This document shows positions 34,605 to 45,951 of a stretch of DNA of 64,000 bases, piece after piece (the stretch's first letter is position 1; each line of letters begins with the position of its first letter). The notes under the pieces were generated by a model. It ran no database searches, was not told the origin of the DNA, and worked only from the letters and a program-made list of their open reading frames with translations. A program made the position numbers and the translations under genes. Source of the DNA: Flammula alnicola (Eukaryota; Basidiomycota; Agaricomycetes; Agaricales; Strophariaceae); the NCBI GenBank assembly GCA_015499995.1, contig JADNRV010000082.1:1-64000 (forward strand), read 5' to 3'.

Positions 34605-36308
34605 CTACACATGGTACTCACTTGAAAGCATCTGACCTTTCGAACTCAAGCTGATGACTCTGGACCGGTCGGTACCCGTCCGATGGATAAACAGCATTTG
34701 GGACACCCGAGATGGGGTCGTCATCAAGTGTCGTTTTATAAACGAGCTACATAATACTATTGTACATGTAGACCCCAGTGGGCCTGCCATCACATAATTA
34801 TAAGGCGAAAGAGAGGTAGTGCCACGGTACAATACGGTTTGGCGATAGGTCAAGGCAGAAAATGGCGTGAAGATGGGAATGTCGTGTACATATTGCTGGG
34901 AATGGAAGATATATCCAAAGGGGATCATGACCAGATTGTCGACCTCAGAATCTGTTGCCGGACGAAATAATGATGGAGCATAGTTTAGAGAAGGGTCAGC
35001 TGTGTGACGGCCGTATTCTGGGGGCATTTCTGGAACAGCGGTCTCGTTGACCGCATGTGCTGCACCTCGGAGCTGGGAGCGGGGGACATATGTAGGTGCT
35101 CGAGAGTGAGTCGAGAGGGGTCGAGGGTTCGACCGAGAGTTCGATGACGATGATGCGAACGATGCTGCATCGTCCCTCGATACGTCACTGGGGAAGTGGT
35201 CTTTTCACATCAGCCGGATATTGGGTCTCTGTGCACCCCGACTCACTCGGAAGAGCAGTATAGGGCTCAACCGAGCGGTGACTCCGAGGGACATGTCGTA
35301 GAGGGACAGGGTCTCGCGGTAAACCCTGGTCTTCCGAAACTCTCAAGGCCGATGTGGAGGTTAATAACATTGATGCCACTGTCGGCGACGACGGAACTGA
35401 GGATGAGGGCATTAACGATGACGGAGCCTTGAATGGCCGCGTGGGGCTATGCCGAGAAAAGGAGTCTCGTCCGAAATACAAATTCGATGGTGGCCCTCGT
35501 CGATGTTGCAGCTTGTAAAAGATGAGGCAGCCGAGAATCCCTACAGCTATGCCGAAGAACGTTCCACCCACGGCTGCGCCAATGACAATTTTCTCAGACG
35601 CATTCTTGCTTCTGTGTCGATATTCATATAGTGTGCGGCGGCTGAATATATAAATAGGAAACTCATTCCTAGACCATGGGTCCATTAGCCCACTTTAGCC
35701 CATCCGCGCTCTCGAGCGAGAGAAAGAAGTTGAATCCAACAGGCTAGTATGCGCTCAGTATATTCCTCAAGTATTAGTTTAGAAATAACTCACCAGCGAT
35801 ACCTGCCAGGAGATGGGACCCATTGTATTGGCAGTGATGTTGTAAGGTGGATGCGAATTTGGCGCAACCTTCCAACGAAAGCGTGTGAGATAGACGCTTC
35901 AGGTCAGGAGTACTTGCACGCGCACCGTCAAAATAAAAGGTGCGCTGCCGGATTGTGGGGTTATGGAAAGTGTTTCGCACTGGGAGAAGGATGATGAGAC
36001 TTTCGAACCTAATCGTGAGAAGGTGAAAAGATCGTGCTTACCTGGTCGATATAACTATATTGGAACATGGCACCATTTGGGACTGTTGCTGATACTGAGA
36101 GAGCATTAGGAGCGGTGACATTTTGGCACGACGGGTTGTTGGTGGTGGTATTGGCGATAACACTGTATGTGGCTTGGCATCCACCAGATACCCCATTGAT
36201 ATCGAACTTGTGGAGGAAAAATCAGTCCGCACACTTGGACACGGCAAGTAGTCAACTCACCATGCAAATTTGATACTGCGTATTTGGGGCAAATGGTACA
36301 TCCCAATC
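34605..36308 (-). pseudogene. membrane glycoprotein gene, broken copy A
   Basis: Homologous to exons 5-10 of the intact gene at 40042-41973. Lesions are: loss of exons 1-3, including the signal peptide; exon 4 separated and inverted at 36338-36485; a deletion near 35670 that removes the exon 9 splice donor; and a frameshift near 35190 that ends the cytosolic tail early. The transmembrane segment (IVIGAAVGGTFFGIAVGILGC) is still readable. The open frame 34605-35027 is the shifted remainder. Non-functional. Confidence 0.8.
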
Positions 36309-36337
36309 GGACTAAAGGTGTACGCGCAAAAAAATTG

Positions 36338-36485
36338 TTAATAGTCTTTCACCGATAGCACCTTACTTCTTGCAAGTGTACAGCTCTAAATCCTCTACTC
36401 CCTATGTCGTCGAGGCGGGCTTCGGCCCTACTTGTGTTCGTGTTAAACTTGGATCTTTGACAGGGGGCTTACTCCATATCTCTCC
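36338..36485 (+). repeat. inverted exon-4 fragment of the membrane-protein gene
   Basis: These bases match, on the plus strand, the minus-strand exon 4 and following intron of the intact gene (41449-41590), with a few substitutions. In copy A the segment is therefore flipped relative to the neighbouring exons 5-10. Confidence 0.85.
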
Positions 36486-37033
36486 ATATCTACACATGCC
36501 ATAGTAGATGTGTCACGCGTAGAATCTTTGGTGGGTACTACAGGGTAGATTGCTGGGAGACATTTTACACTTCTTCCTTCTAGGATTTGGAGTGAACGCT
36601 GACCGCTCATCCCGGTCAAATCCCGGTGTCCATGAAATTATCAACATGAAGACCAAGACACTGTACGAGTGTCAGCCTTGTTGCGGGGAAAGATGATCAA
36701 CTGGAGAGAAACAAAGAGAGGTACAAAGAAAAATCTAGTTTCTCTTTCCATAGAGAAATAGGCAGAAAAATGTTAGGAAAACGCAAGAAGATGGGATGAA
36801 TGAAATAACGACTCTCCTTACAAATTTCTCGAGGGTTAGGGTTAGGGCCGATGAAAGTCAAAAAAGGAAACCCGCCCAGCCGACTCCGGGCCGCGTAGTC
36901 AAAGCGGGAAATATTGAGTTGCAATCAAACTCAGTTACTCAGTACTACGACTCTGCACCGTACTCTACGCCCAAGCCTGACCTACATCCCAGAAGCGGGC
37001 AAACTGGAACGATTCAACAATTCAGTATCTACA

Positions 37034-37994
37034 ATGGCCTTCAACTACCGTCAGCCCCGGCTCTAGTCTTTCGCGGATTATGATCACACGAAGTATACAC
37101 TTTCCGGCGAAAACCCTTGCGCTTTGTGCCTCGAGCTCGCAAAAATCGATGAAAAGAGGACTCTCCTGCGCCATTTCCCAACAGATCTCGCTCTCCAATG
37201 CCGTTTGTTGAAAGATCGCGTTAATCATCTCCACGACCCTCTCGCCAACGCCCCTTCCGAGATTGCTTAGCAGGCGTTTGCCTTATATTTCGAAGCTGAC
37301 AGTGACAGCTTCGACTTTAACCACACTCCAATGATGGCCAATCTGGGCCCCTCGTTCTCGCCGCCGTCTGTAGGAATTGGCACAACATTGCATTTGCATC
37401 ACGCGTGCCTAAAAGCCTGTACCTAAACCCACACAAAAATATTTATTCAAGGGATGTGGAAAGCTGGAATTGTTTTCGTACGACAGCTCTTTGTTCATCG
37501 GTGATCTCCCGATAAATTCCTCCTTGTCGCTTTCGCTCGATCTCAATGTACGATCACCCATTTCTCAATAACGGTGTCATCCAAGAGTTTTCGTCCTATA
37601 GCAGACGGCCATATCATCCAACTCCAATCACGCACTTATCAATGACACCTTTCTCCTGGGACAAGCTCGCGGACATCATCCTTGGTCCTGCCGCTGTGAA
37701 TCAGGATCGTCCCAGCCACGACCCCATATCTCCTTCGCATGCCCATTCACTTTCCTATCGAAATTGCAGCGTACGGTCCCTCGACATATCAAAGTCAATT
37801 TGTTCCGACAATATGCCGATCCAGTCGACTTCGTTGGTAAGGATGTTGTCTGTCGCCTGGTTTAGGTTCGGGATCTTGGAGTCACTTTGGATGTCGTCGA
37901 CACGGAGAACGGGCTGAGCTTGCTCGAGTCCTCGTTAAAGTTCCACGGCTTACAAAGAGGTTACAGAATGGATAGGAAAATGGCGGATATGTAA
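37034..37994 (+). pseudogene. F-box protein relic, copy B
   Basis: It keeps the N-terminal part lost from copy A: GENPCALCLELAKIDEKRTL, a coiled coil, and LHDPLANAPSEIA of the F-box. It also has a segment (about 37490-37760) absent from copy A. It lacks the SPQLWTSINI to RWRRLALR region kept in copy A. Several stops and frame changes are present. The two relics decayed by complementary deletions. Confidence 0.7.
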
Positions 37995-38165
37995 ATCCTG
38001 GTGAGAATATCTCAAAGTTCATTTGTACATAGTGTACGGTAAGATCGTTAACAACTTCTGTCTGCAGCTATACAGATACTCCTTGTTCTTTCTGCCCTCA
38101 CGATGTACTCAGCTCTTTCAATCGCAGAAAGTGATGGCAAGGTCGACCTATGAAATTATAAGACT

Positions 38166-39052
38166 TTAGAAGGCAGCAAGAAAAATAAATCCTACATTGT
38201 CAACCTCACATGCAACCTGAACAGAATGGTCGGTAGGAAAGTGGAAAGCCGTAGGGCAGCTCGGATCAGTGCCTGGCATCATATAATGTTGAGAGACGAG
38301 AATGAGGCTCGTTAAGTAGAATTATCACTTGCAATCGGCGCCTGCTCCATCGCATCCGTTGAAATACCTGAGAAAGAATAGGATTTAAGATCCTGTCGCG
38401 CATTATCAGGAAAATTACTTACCCGAATCCAGAGGTTACAGAAAACGAGTGGCTTTACGGTTTACATGGCGATGGCGTTAGATGTAAGACAAATGAGAAA
38501 CGTGTGGAATAAAGAACTTACGGTGGTATGAGCGAAATATCAGTGCTGGAGCCAAGTCCTGGAGAAGTAGGGTTGATCAAGGTCGTCTCAATAAGGGTGC
38601 ACTCCTCGCCATTGAAACCACAGCCTCCTGTAATAAACATGAGTTCTGATATATAAAAATATCTGAGACTCTACGGGACCTGTTTGCAAGTACCTGCATT
38701 TAAAATTAGCGAGGCGGTATCGTGGATTCGTTTAAATAAACATACGCGATGACCGAGGTGAGAGGGCCGTTGCTGGTGAAGTCGCCGCCGGTAGAAAGAA
38801 CGTTTGGGCCTTGAATAAGGGTAGGCTACGGCAGGAAATATACGAGACGGCCATATAGTGTAGATCCTAGGATACAGTAATATGACAGTGACTTACAGTT
38901 CCAAAACCACACCTAAAATACGGGTCAGATGGCTGAGCACGGTAATGTATATTCTCTCTTTACCTATTATCAAAGTGGACGGTATGGCTCTCCGCCATAG
39001 AGCCAACGACGGCACTGGCAATGAGTAGAGACAAAAATTTGAGGGAGAACAT
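38166..39052 (-). CDS. small secreted 'glycopeptide'-type Cys protein, 158 aa (copy B)
   Basis: Same eight-exon structure as the gene at 33041-33933, with the start at 39052 and the stop at 38166-38168. The signal peptide and exons 1-4, 6 and 7 are essentially identical in protein. Exon 5 has two replacements (Gly to Glu in GEECTL, Ser to Leu in PGLGSS). The last exon (38166-38272) has nine replacements in 35 residues. The donor of intron 7 is GC (GCAAGT at 38327-38332) instead of the GT of copy A, so correct splicing needs a GC-AG intron. Cysteines are all kept. Function is unknown; the protein is secreted. Confidence 0.8.
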
Positions 39053-40041
39053 GTCAATTGATGAGCGTCGAAAGTTGGAATCGGACTGAAGGCCGTAGAA
39101 ATTTGCCTGAGGCTAAACACTCAGATCATGGCTGCTTCCATACTCCAGAACGCCTGTTAGAATAGGTCGCAGCTGCGGTGCAGATTATAAACCCAATGAT
39201 AATCATCTCGGCAGTAGACTAGCCTCCTAGTACGAACGCTGACTCCATAAATATATAGCTATCATGGGTGTCATGGTCAGTGCTATAAACAGCCTACATA
39301 TATTCTGCACAACTCTGGGTTGCCCGAGACTCGAAATTCCACCAATTCCCATACATCCTAGGCGAACTTCGCGTATGCATTGGTCCAAAATATAATGCTC
39401 TTACTAACTGTTCGCCGTTCGAATGATGATTTCAGCACTTATTTAGCTATTCGGGAGACTGGCTTGGGCAGGTTACATCGCACAGTTCTTACGAATGCAG
39501 CCTACCAAGAAACCCTGAAAAGGTTTGTAGCAGTGATTTTTAGGAGTTCTCCCCGTCGAACCCGTTGGCAGTTGATCCACATATAAGCTCATCAATGTTT
39601 CTGTAATTACCTTTTATGTAAGGTGGGAAGATAAATCCCATGAGGATACGGACCAGAGTAACAAAAGTATTGGCAATTATATACTTTCGGAAGGGTGAAT
39701 TCTACACACGGTACTCACTTGAAAGCATCTGACCATTCGAACTCAAGCTGATGACTCTGGACCGGTCGGTACCCGCCCGGTGGAAAAACAGCATTTGGGA
39801 CACCCGAGAAGGGGTCGTCATCAAGTGTCGTTTTATAAACGAGCTACATAATACTATTGTACATGTAGACCCCAGTGGGCCTGCCATCACATAATTATAA
39901 GGCGAAAGAGAGGTAGTGCCACGGTACAATACGGTTTGGCGATAGGTCAAGGCAGAAAATGGCGTGAAGATGGGAATGTCGTGTACATATTGCTGGGAAT
40001 GGAAGATATATCCAAAGGGGATCGTGACCAGATTATCGACC

Positions 40042-41973
40042 TCAGAATCTGTTACCGGACGAAAGAATAGATGGAGCATAGTTTAGAGAAGGGTCAGCTG
40101 TGTGACGGCCGTATTCTGGGGGCATTTCTGGAACAGCGGTCTCGTTGACCGCATGTACCGCACCTCGGAGCTGGGAGCGGGGGACATATGTAGGTGCTCG
40201 AGAGTGAGTCGAGAGGGGTCGAGGGTTCGACCGAGAGTTCGATGACGATGATGCGAACGATGCTGCATCGTCCCTCAGTACGTCACTGGCGGGAAGCGGT
40301 CTTTTCACATCAGCCGGATATTGGGTCTGTGTGGACCCCGCCTCACTCGGAAGAGCAGTATAGGGCTCAACCGAGCGGTGACTCCGAGGGGGACGTCGTA
40401 GAGGGACAGGTTCTCGCGGTAATCCCTGGTCTTCCGAAACTCTCAAGGCCGATGTGGAGGTTAATGGCATTGACGCCACTGTCGGCGACGACGGAACTGA
40501 GGATGAGGGCATTAACGATGACGGAGCCTTGAGGGGCCATGCGGGGCTATCCCGAGAAAAGGAGTCTCGTCCGAAATACAAATTCGATGGTGGCCTTCGT
40601 CGATGTTGCAGCTTGTAAAAGATGAGGCAGCCGAGAATCCCTACCGCTATGCCGAAGAACGTTCCACCCACGGTCGCGCCAATGACAATTTTCTCAGACG
40701 CATTCTGGCTTCTGTGTCGATATTCATATACTGTGCGGCGGCTGAATATATAAATAAGAAACTCACATTGTTCCAGGCACAAGGCAGGCGTTGGTTCCTA
40801 GACCACCAACCTTCATCGGTCCATTAGCCCACTTTAGCCCATCTGCGCTCTCGAGCGAGAGGAAGAAATTGAATCCAATAGGCTAGTATGCGCTCAGTAT
40901 ATTCCTCAAGTATTAGTTTAGAAATAACTCACCAGCGATACCTGCCAGGAGATGGGACCCATTGTATTGGCAGTGATGTTGTAAGGTGGATGCGAATTTG
41001 GCGCAACCTTCCAACGAAAGCGTGTGAGATAGACGCTTCAGGTCAGGAGTACTTGCACGCGTACCGTCAAAATAAAAGGTGGGCTGCCGGACCGTGGGGT
41101 TACGGAAAGTGTTTCGCACTGGAAGAGGATGATGAGACTTTCGAACCTAATCGTGAGAAGGCGAAAAGATCGTGCTTACCTGGTCGATATAACTATATTG
41201 GAACATGGCACCATTTGGCACTGTTGCTGATACTGAGAGAGCATTGGGAGCGGTGACATTTTGGCACGACGGGTTGTTGGTGGTGGTATTGGCGATAACA
41301 CTGTATGTGGCTTGGCATCCACCAGATACCCCATTGATATCGAACTTGTGGAGGAAAAATCAGTCCGCACACTTGGACACGGCGAGTAGTTAACTCACCA
41401 TGCAAATTTGATACTGCGTATTTGGGGCAAATGGTACATCCCAATCCTGTAGATAGGGAGTAAGCCTTCCGTCAAAGATCCAAGTTTAACACGAACAAAA
41501 GTAGGGCCGAAGCCCGCCTCGACGACATAGGGAGTAGAGGATGTAGAGCTGTACACTTGCAAGAAGTAAGGTGCTACCGGTGAAAGACTATAGCAGAAAC
41601 TTCAACATCAGAATTAAGTCAAAAGTCTAGGAGCACGCACCCTGTGTCATTGCTGGTCCTGCTCCACTCCAGATGTATCCGTTCGCATTGACCTAAATTC
41701 CGGTAAGGAAGTATCAGGATTCTATCCAAGCACTTTCCTGTCGATACATACTCGTCACGGGAATAGAGAGGGGTTGATTAGGCTTGTCGTAATCGAATTC
41801 GAATCCCTGGATAGCAAGGCTTATTATATTAGTGCCAGCGGTGTTAGGCACTAAAATCTAAGACTTACAGGATTCAGGGAAGGAGTGACATTGGCAAGAG
41901 CGCCTTCAAGAGAGTGAAGAAAGATCAGGATAACCAGAACGACATGCAACGGGAGTGCAGCGAGGCATTCCAT
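40042..41973 (-). CDS. single-pass membrane glycoprotein of unknown function, 476 aa
   Basis: Ten exons: 41869-41973, 41752-41806, 41641-41692, 41497-41587, 41399-41446, 41180-41344, 41065-41118, 40933-41007, 40767-40882 and 40042-40711. All phases fit; one donor is GTTCGT. The N-terminal signal peptide (MECLAALPLHVVLVILIFLH) is followed by a repeated beta-type ectodomain with TSQCERIHLEWSR, QDWDVPFAPNTQYQICM, GGCQATYSV, SCQNVTAP and CETLSVTPRSGSPPF, plus several Asn-X-Ser/Thr sites. One membrane helix (IVIGATVGGTFFGIAVGILGC) precedes a Pro/Ser-rich cytosolic tail of about 200 residues. This layout recurs in Agaricomycete surface proteins; the function is unknown. A one-base difference from copy A at about 40063 changes the last residues. 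Confidence 0.8.
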
Positions 41974-44190
41974 AGCATGAGTCTCGATAGAGCAAACCGA
42001 GAAGGATGATGGGGCAGGAACAGCACACTTGCGCGGAGGGACGCCACCAAGGGTTTATAACATATGCTTGAGATGTCCGGATAAAGGGGGGAGATTTTGA
42101 AACTGATCGCCCACAGAGCAGCGCCTTCGGTGTGTGCTCGTCCCCGAAAAGACGTTTTCCGGGATGTTGGGCTTGACGTACCCAAAGCGCCCAAAGGTTC
42201 GAATAAGTATCCAGGGTTATTTGACGACTACCTTCTTTTCATCCACACTGACAACAGAGAAGAAGAGAAAGCAACAGGTAACATATGAGCCCATTGGTTG
42301 TCCGGTTTTTCTGCCTATAAGTAAGGCACGGCTGGCGAGCGCGATCTGTTGCAAGTGATGCAGGGATGATGCCATGATGGTATGTGATGGGACGAAGGGA
42401 TCATCTAAAGCCGCCGCACGGCATCCACAATTAGGTTGAATTCGAAACATCTTTTTCTTATGTATGAGAATAAATCTCTCGATGAAAACACTTTGGAATC
42501 GTTGCTCAGAAGGGGACGACTATTTTCCCCATCTTACATAACAAACTCGAGGCAGGCTGGTCTGAACATACGACGGTATATCTGCCAAAATATGTCAGGT
42601 CTATTTGAAGGCTGAAGCGACATGATCCCAATTCCCAAAACCATCAAATGTAATGACCTGCCGATGCGCTGTAATGATAAGATGTATCAAAAAAGCTTAG
42701 TTTGGGACTCTGGAGGGTACTGCCGCTGTACCAGTGTTAGTAAGTACGGAGCGAGTTAGACGTCTTCATAGCCCTAGAAAATCTGAAACGATATGCGATC
42801 TCAAATTCAACACTGCCTGCTATCTTGAGGTTAGTGTAAAACAATAGACAGTGTCTGGATGTGCCATTCAGCCAGATTAGAGTAGTTTTCGTCAAACCGA
42901 TATGGGATGGAACTCGGGTCAAAATGGAACTATGCGCTGAGCTTCTAGTTCCCGGGGAGAACGGTGCCAAACTAAGCTAAGTGCGATTATCAGACCTTAT
43001 ATCAGAGTCTGATGATACGGACCCACAACTGCGATTCTGGGACAAATTAATCGTCTTCTCATGCATATGTATGTACAGGTTGGTTCGTTCATGATATCAA
43101 GTCCAAAATCGCGCATCGCATCAGGGAACTTGATTCATGAGCTAAGATCATACATTGTTCGATGGGAGAAGTAGTATCCCAGGTGCGTCTTTAATTATCA
43201 TAGCAAGTTGCACGGTTGCACTATTAAGACGACTCTGCCGCTGAAGCTTCTGTTCCTAGATTGCGCAGCGCACCCACAAACCGAAACTACGGCTTGCTGA
43301 AATGCAGGTACAAGGTGGAGGCGAATGAGTTCCGCCAGCTTTTCTAGGGAGAAAGGCGTCGCCCACAGTAACCACGGACATAAATGACTGATGATTGAGG
43401 TTATTTTCGGTTGAATACATCACCGCTCGACGAACTTTTACCCGAGTTCAGCCCGAGTTGATGTCTTTATTTATGTAACTCTGGAGAGTGCTGGAAATAT
43501 ACCCCCAGCCTAGATGGTATGGTCAGTCAGAAGGTCAGAGTGTAGTCGAACTGGTGTCGTATTAGGATCCGGGAAGCTCTTGTTATTTGGTGCCCGCGAA
43601 ATATCCACAATTCGGCCTCAAATCCGCAGAAACGGACAGAGATTGTCACGTGAATCTCCACAATTTCTCTCCCTGCGGATGCTAAAACCAAAAATTCCGG
43701 TTCCCAGCGTTCGTGCGTAAATAGGATCTCCCAAAATGTTGGTGCATTTGGCCAGTAAATGGGCATGAATCTTTGATGAATCTGACAAAACTTCAGCAGC
43801 CTGGAAAATTTGTCTGGCAGGCCTCAAAGCAAGAAAGTGGACAGACTAGGATTTTTGGGCTGCCAAGTCCGCAAAAATGAGATTTGATGATTTTTTAGCC
43901 TCAAGTCTGCAAATTCGGGAACATCGACTGGCGGGAGTCACCTTGGGTCCGATGTCCTGGAAGCTTTTGCATACATGTCACAACGTTACTTTTTGCTGCG
44001 CGTGACGCATCGCGGTTCCTAAGTAACTCATTTCTGGACAAAGGCGAAAGCACCTCTTGACATTTGCAACCCGAGGAAGGCAGTAGTGTCTATTCGGCCT
44101 AGAATACAACGCAGCACGGAACAAAAAGTAAGTACTTAAAGCCTCTCCGATGACGAGTTCTTCACAAGAATCACGGCTTTTCAGGGGGAA
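41974..44190. other. 2.2-kb stretch without a recognisable gene
   Basis: The first few hundred bases are the promoter side of the membrane-protein gene. The remainder shows only short frames without known motifs. The bases just before 44191 resemble the sequence upstream of the broken F-box copy (ACGGCTTTTCAGG). Confidence 0.4.
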
Positions 44191-45951
44191 ATGGATTTTC
44201 AACCCAATCGATGCACGGCCTGTTGCCCTTTTGCTGAAGACTTTGAACCGGCCAAATGTGCGATTTATGGTCCCGGAAATCCCTGTGATATATGTCTGCA
44301 AATTTCGGAAATGGATGCTCAGATAGCCCACGCCCGTGCTTTGCTTGCCGACCTTGGACCGAAACGACAGCAGTTATTAAAAACGAAAGTCAACACCCTC
44401 CATGATCCCGTTACCCGGTACCTCCCTGTCGAAGTCGCATCGCTTATCTTTATTTTCTATGTTCATGGAACGGATAGCACCCAACTAAATTACACTGCCA
44501 CATCCTCGACCGAGGGGGGTCATCATGGTGTTCCACTAGTCCTTGCGGCCGTTTGCAAAGCATGGCGAAGGATTGTATTCGCCACCCCACGACTATGGAC
44601 ATCCATGAATATCGACCTCAGTATCGCTCAGGATCCGGCCTTGCAAGTGGAGCTAGCAACTCAATGGCTTAGCCGCTCGGGACATATCCCTTTATCGATT
44701 TCGGTCGATGTGCCTCTCGATGAGGGCAGCCAACAGCCAAACCAACATACGAGAGATCTATTCGAGCTCGTCAAAACATACGCTTTCCGCTGGCAAGAGC
44801 TTACACTATTCATTCCCAGAAAATTTTATCACGCTTTCACTGACGGCCTCGAAGGGGTGCCGCTACTCGAATCACTCACCCTGATCCCCACCACATGGGA
44901 CGATATAGAGCTCGATGACGAATTGGCGGAGGAATTCGCATTGACCGCTACTCCTTGCCTAAAAGATCTTGCGGTTTTGTCCCTCACCCTCAATCAACTT
45001 CAAATCCAAATGGACAATCTCACGTCGCTTTGGTACAGCCCCGTCGGCTTGGACGAGATCTTCGAAATTCTGTCTCACTCCACCCAATTGAAGGAGTGCA
45101 CTTTTGCTTCGATACAGGGAAGCACGAATGTCTACCCTTTTCCGGATGTACCTATTATCCACTCCTCACTCGGGTCATTGTCCATCTCTTTAAAACTTGG
45201 AAATAGAAACGTCGACGCTGCGACTTCCGAGGAGTTGGACCATATCTTTGACCTTCTCGAACTCCCATCCTTGCAATCTTTTTCACATACATCCACTTCT
45301 TCTGACCACCCTCTGGCGGTAAGGGTACTCTCTTCTCTTTTCGCTCGCTCACATATCCTCCTCAAACACTTGTCGATATCGGTCACTGTGTCAGGTGCAG
45401 CGGTATCTGAGCATCAAGTCATTTGGTTTTTGGAGAAAGTCCCCACGCTCATAACTCTGTCAATAACTTTGTTGGGCAAAGAACGGAGTATGATCACCGA
45501 CATTTTCTTCAAACGCCTCGCAAGGGTAGCTTCGACAGAGGTTGACGAAACCCTACCCGACACATTTTTGCCTCATCTTGAAATTCTTAAATTTAGGGGA
45601 CGTAGGTCATTTTCATGGCAGAGTTTCGCGGATATTTTTCCAGCCCCTGGACAGGGTAGTAGTACCATTCAATCCGCGCCCTTCGTGAGCGAATCGACTC
45701 CGCCCTCCACCTTCCCAATCGCGACTAGATATCCCACTCGACGGCCTCTGCAGTGTTGTGAATTAAGACTTGAACGCTCCATTCCCGGACAACTCGAGTA
45801 CATTGGAGACAAACACGTCCTTATTTCTCTCGTCGGCGTCCAGAAAACGGGGGTTGTCTTGAGCATTGTCGAGGCGAACCGGGAGGAAGACAACCGCGAC
45901 ATGATCGAGTGCTCGTTAGACTTGTTTAGATCAAAACGAGAGAATCTCTAG
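44191..45951 (+). CDS. F-box protein, 586 aa, intact paralogue
   Basis: A single uninterrupted exon. The N-terminal segment (CTACCPFAEDFEPAKC, GPGNPCDICLQ) carries paired cysteines, and a coiled coil (MDAQIAHARALLADLG) follows. The F-box is RYLPVEVASLIFIFYVHG, then LVLAAVCKAWRRIVFATPRLW, a motif common in mushroom F-box proteins. A long region of leucine-rich-like repeats fills the rest. F-boxes recruit substrates to SCF ubiquitin ligases; the target is unknown. The paralogue at 23751-25498 on the opposite strand has the same layout with a frameshift. Such genes form large, fast-evolving families in Agaricomycetes. Confidence 0.8.
   Translation: MDFQPNRCTACCPFAEDFEPAKCAIYGPGNPCDICLQISEMDAQIAHARALLADLGPKRQQLLKTKVNTLHDPVTRYLPVEVASLIFIFYVHGTDSTQLNYTATSSTEGGHHGVPLVLAAVCKAWRRIVFATPRLWTSMNIDLSIAQDPALQVELATQWLSRSGHIPLSISVDVPLDEGSQQPNQHTRDLFELVKTYAFRWQELTLFIPRKFYHAFTDGLEGVPLLESLTLIPTTWDDIELDDELAEEFALTATPCLKDLAVLSLTLNQLQIQMDNLTSLWYSPVGLDEIFEILSHSTQLKECTFASIQGSTNVYPFPDVPIIHSSLGSLSISLKLGNRNVDAATSEELDHIFDLLELPSLQSFSHTSTSSDHPLAVRVLSSLFARSHILLKHLSISVTVSGAAVSEHQVIWFLEKVPTLITLSITLLGKERSMITDIFFKRLARVASTEVDETLPDTFLPHLEILKFRGRRSFSWQSFADIFPAPGQGSSTIQSAPFVSESTPPSTFPIATRYPTRRPLQCCELRLERSIPGQLEYIGDKHVLISLVGVQKTGVVLSIVEANREEDNRDMIECSLDLFRSKRENL

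Larger units (their letters stand above)
31172..36308. repeat. tandem segmental duplication, copy A (left)
   Basis: Copy A starts at AGTAGATGCGTCACGCG and matches copy B (36503-41446) in the same order and orientation, with small indels and substitutions. It contains the F-box relic, the intact glycopeptide gene and the 3' two-thirds of the membrane-protein gene. Homology stops at 36308, next to an inverted exon fragment. Confidence 0.85.
36503..41446. repeat. tandem segmental duplication, copy B (right)
   Basis: Copy B begins with the same sequence as 31172 and continues without a break into exons 4-1 of the membrane-protein gene. Copy B is thus the more complete and probably the original arrangement. 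Confidence 0.85.
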
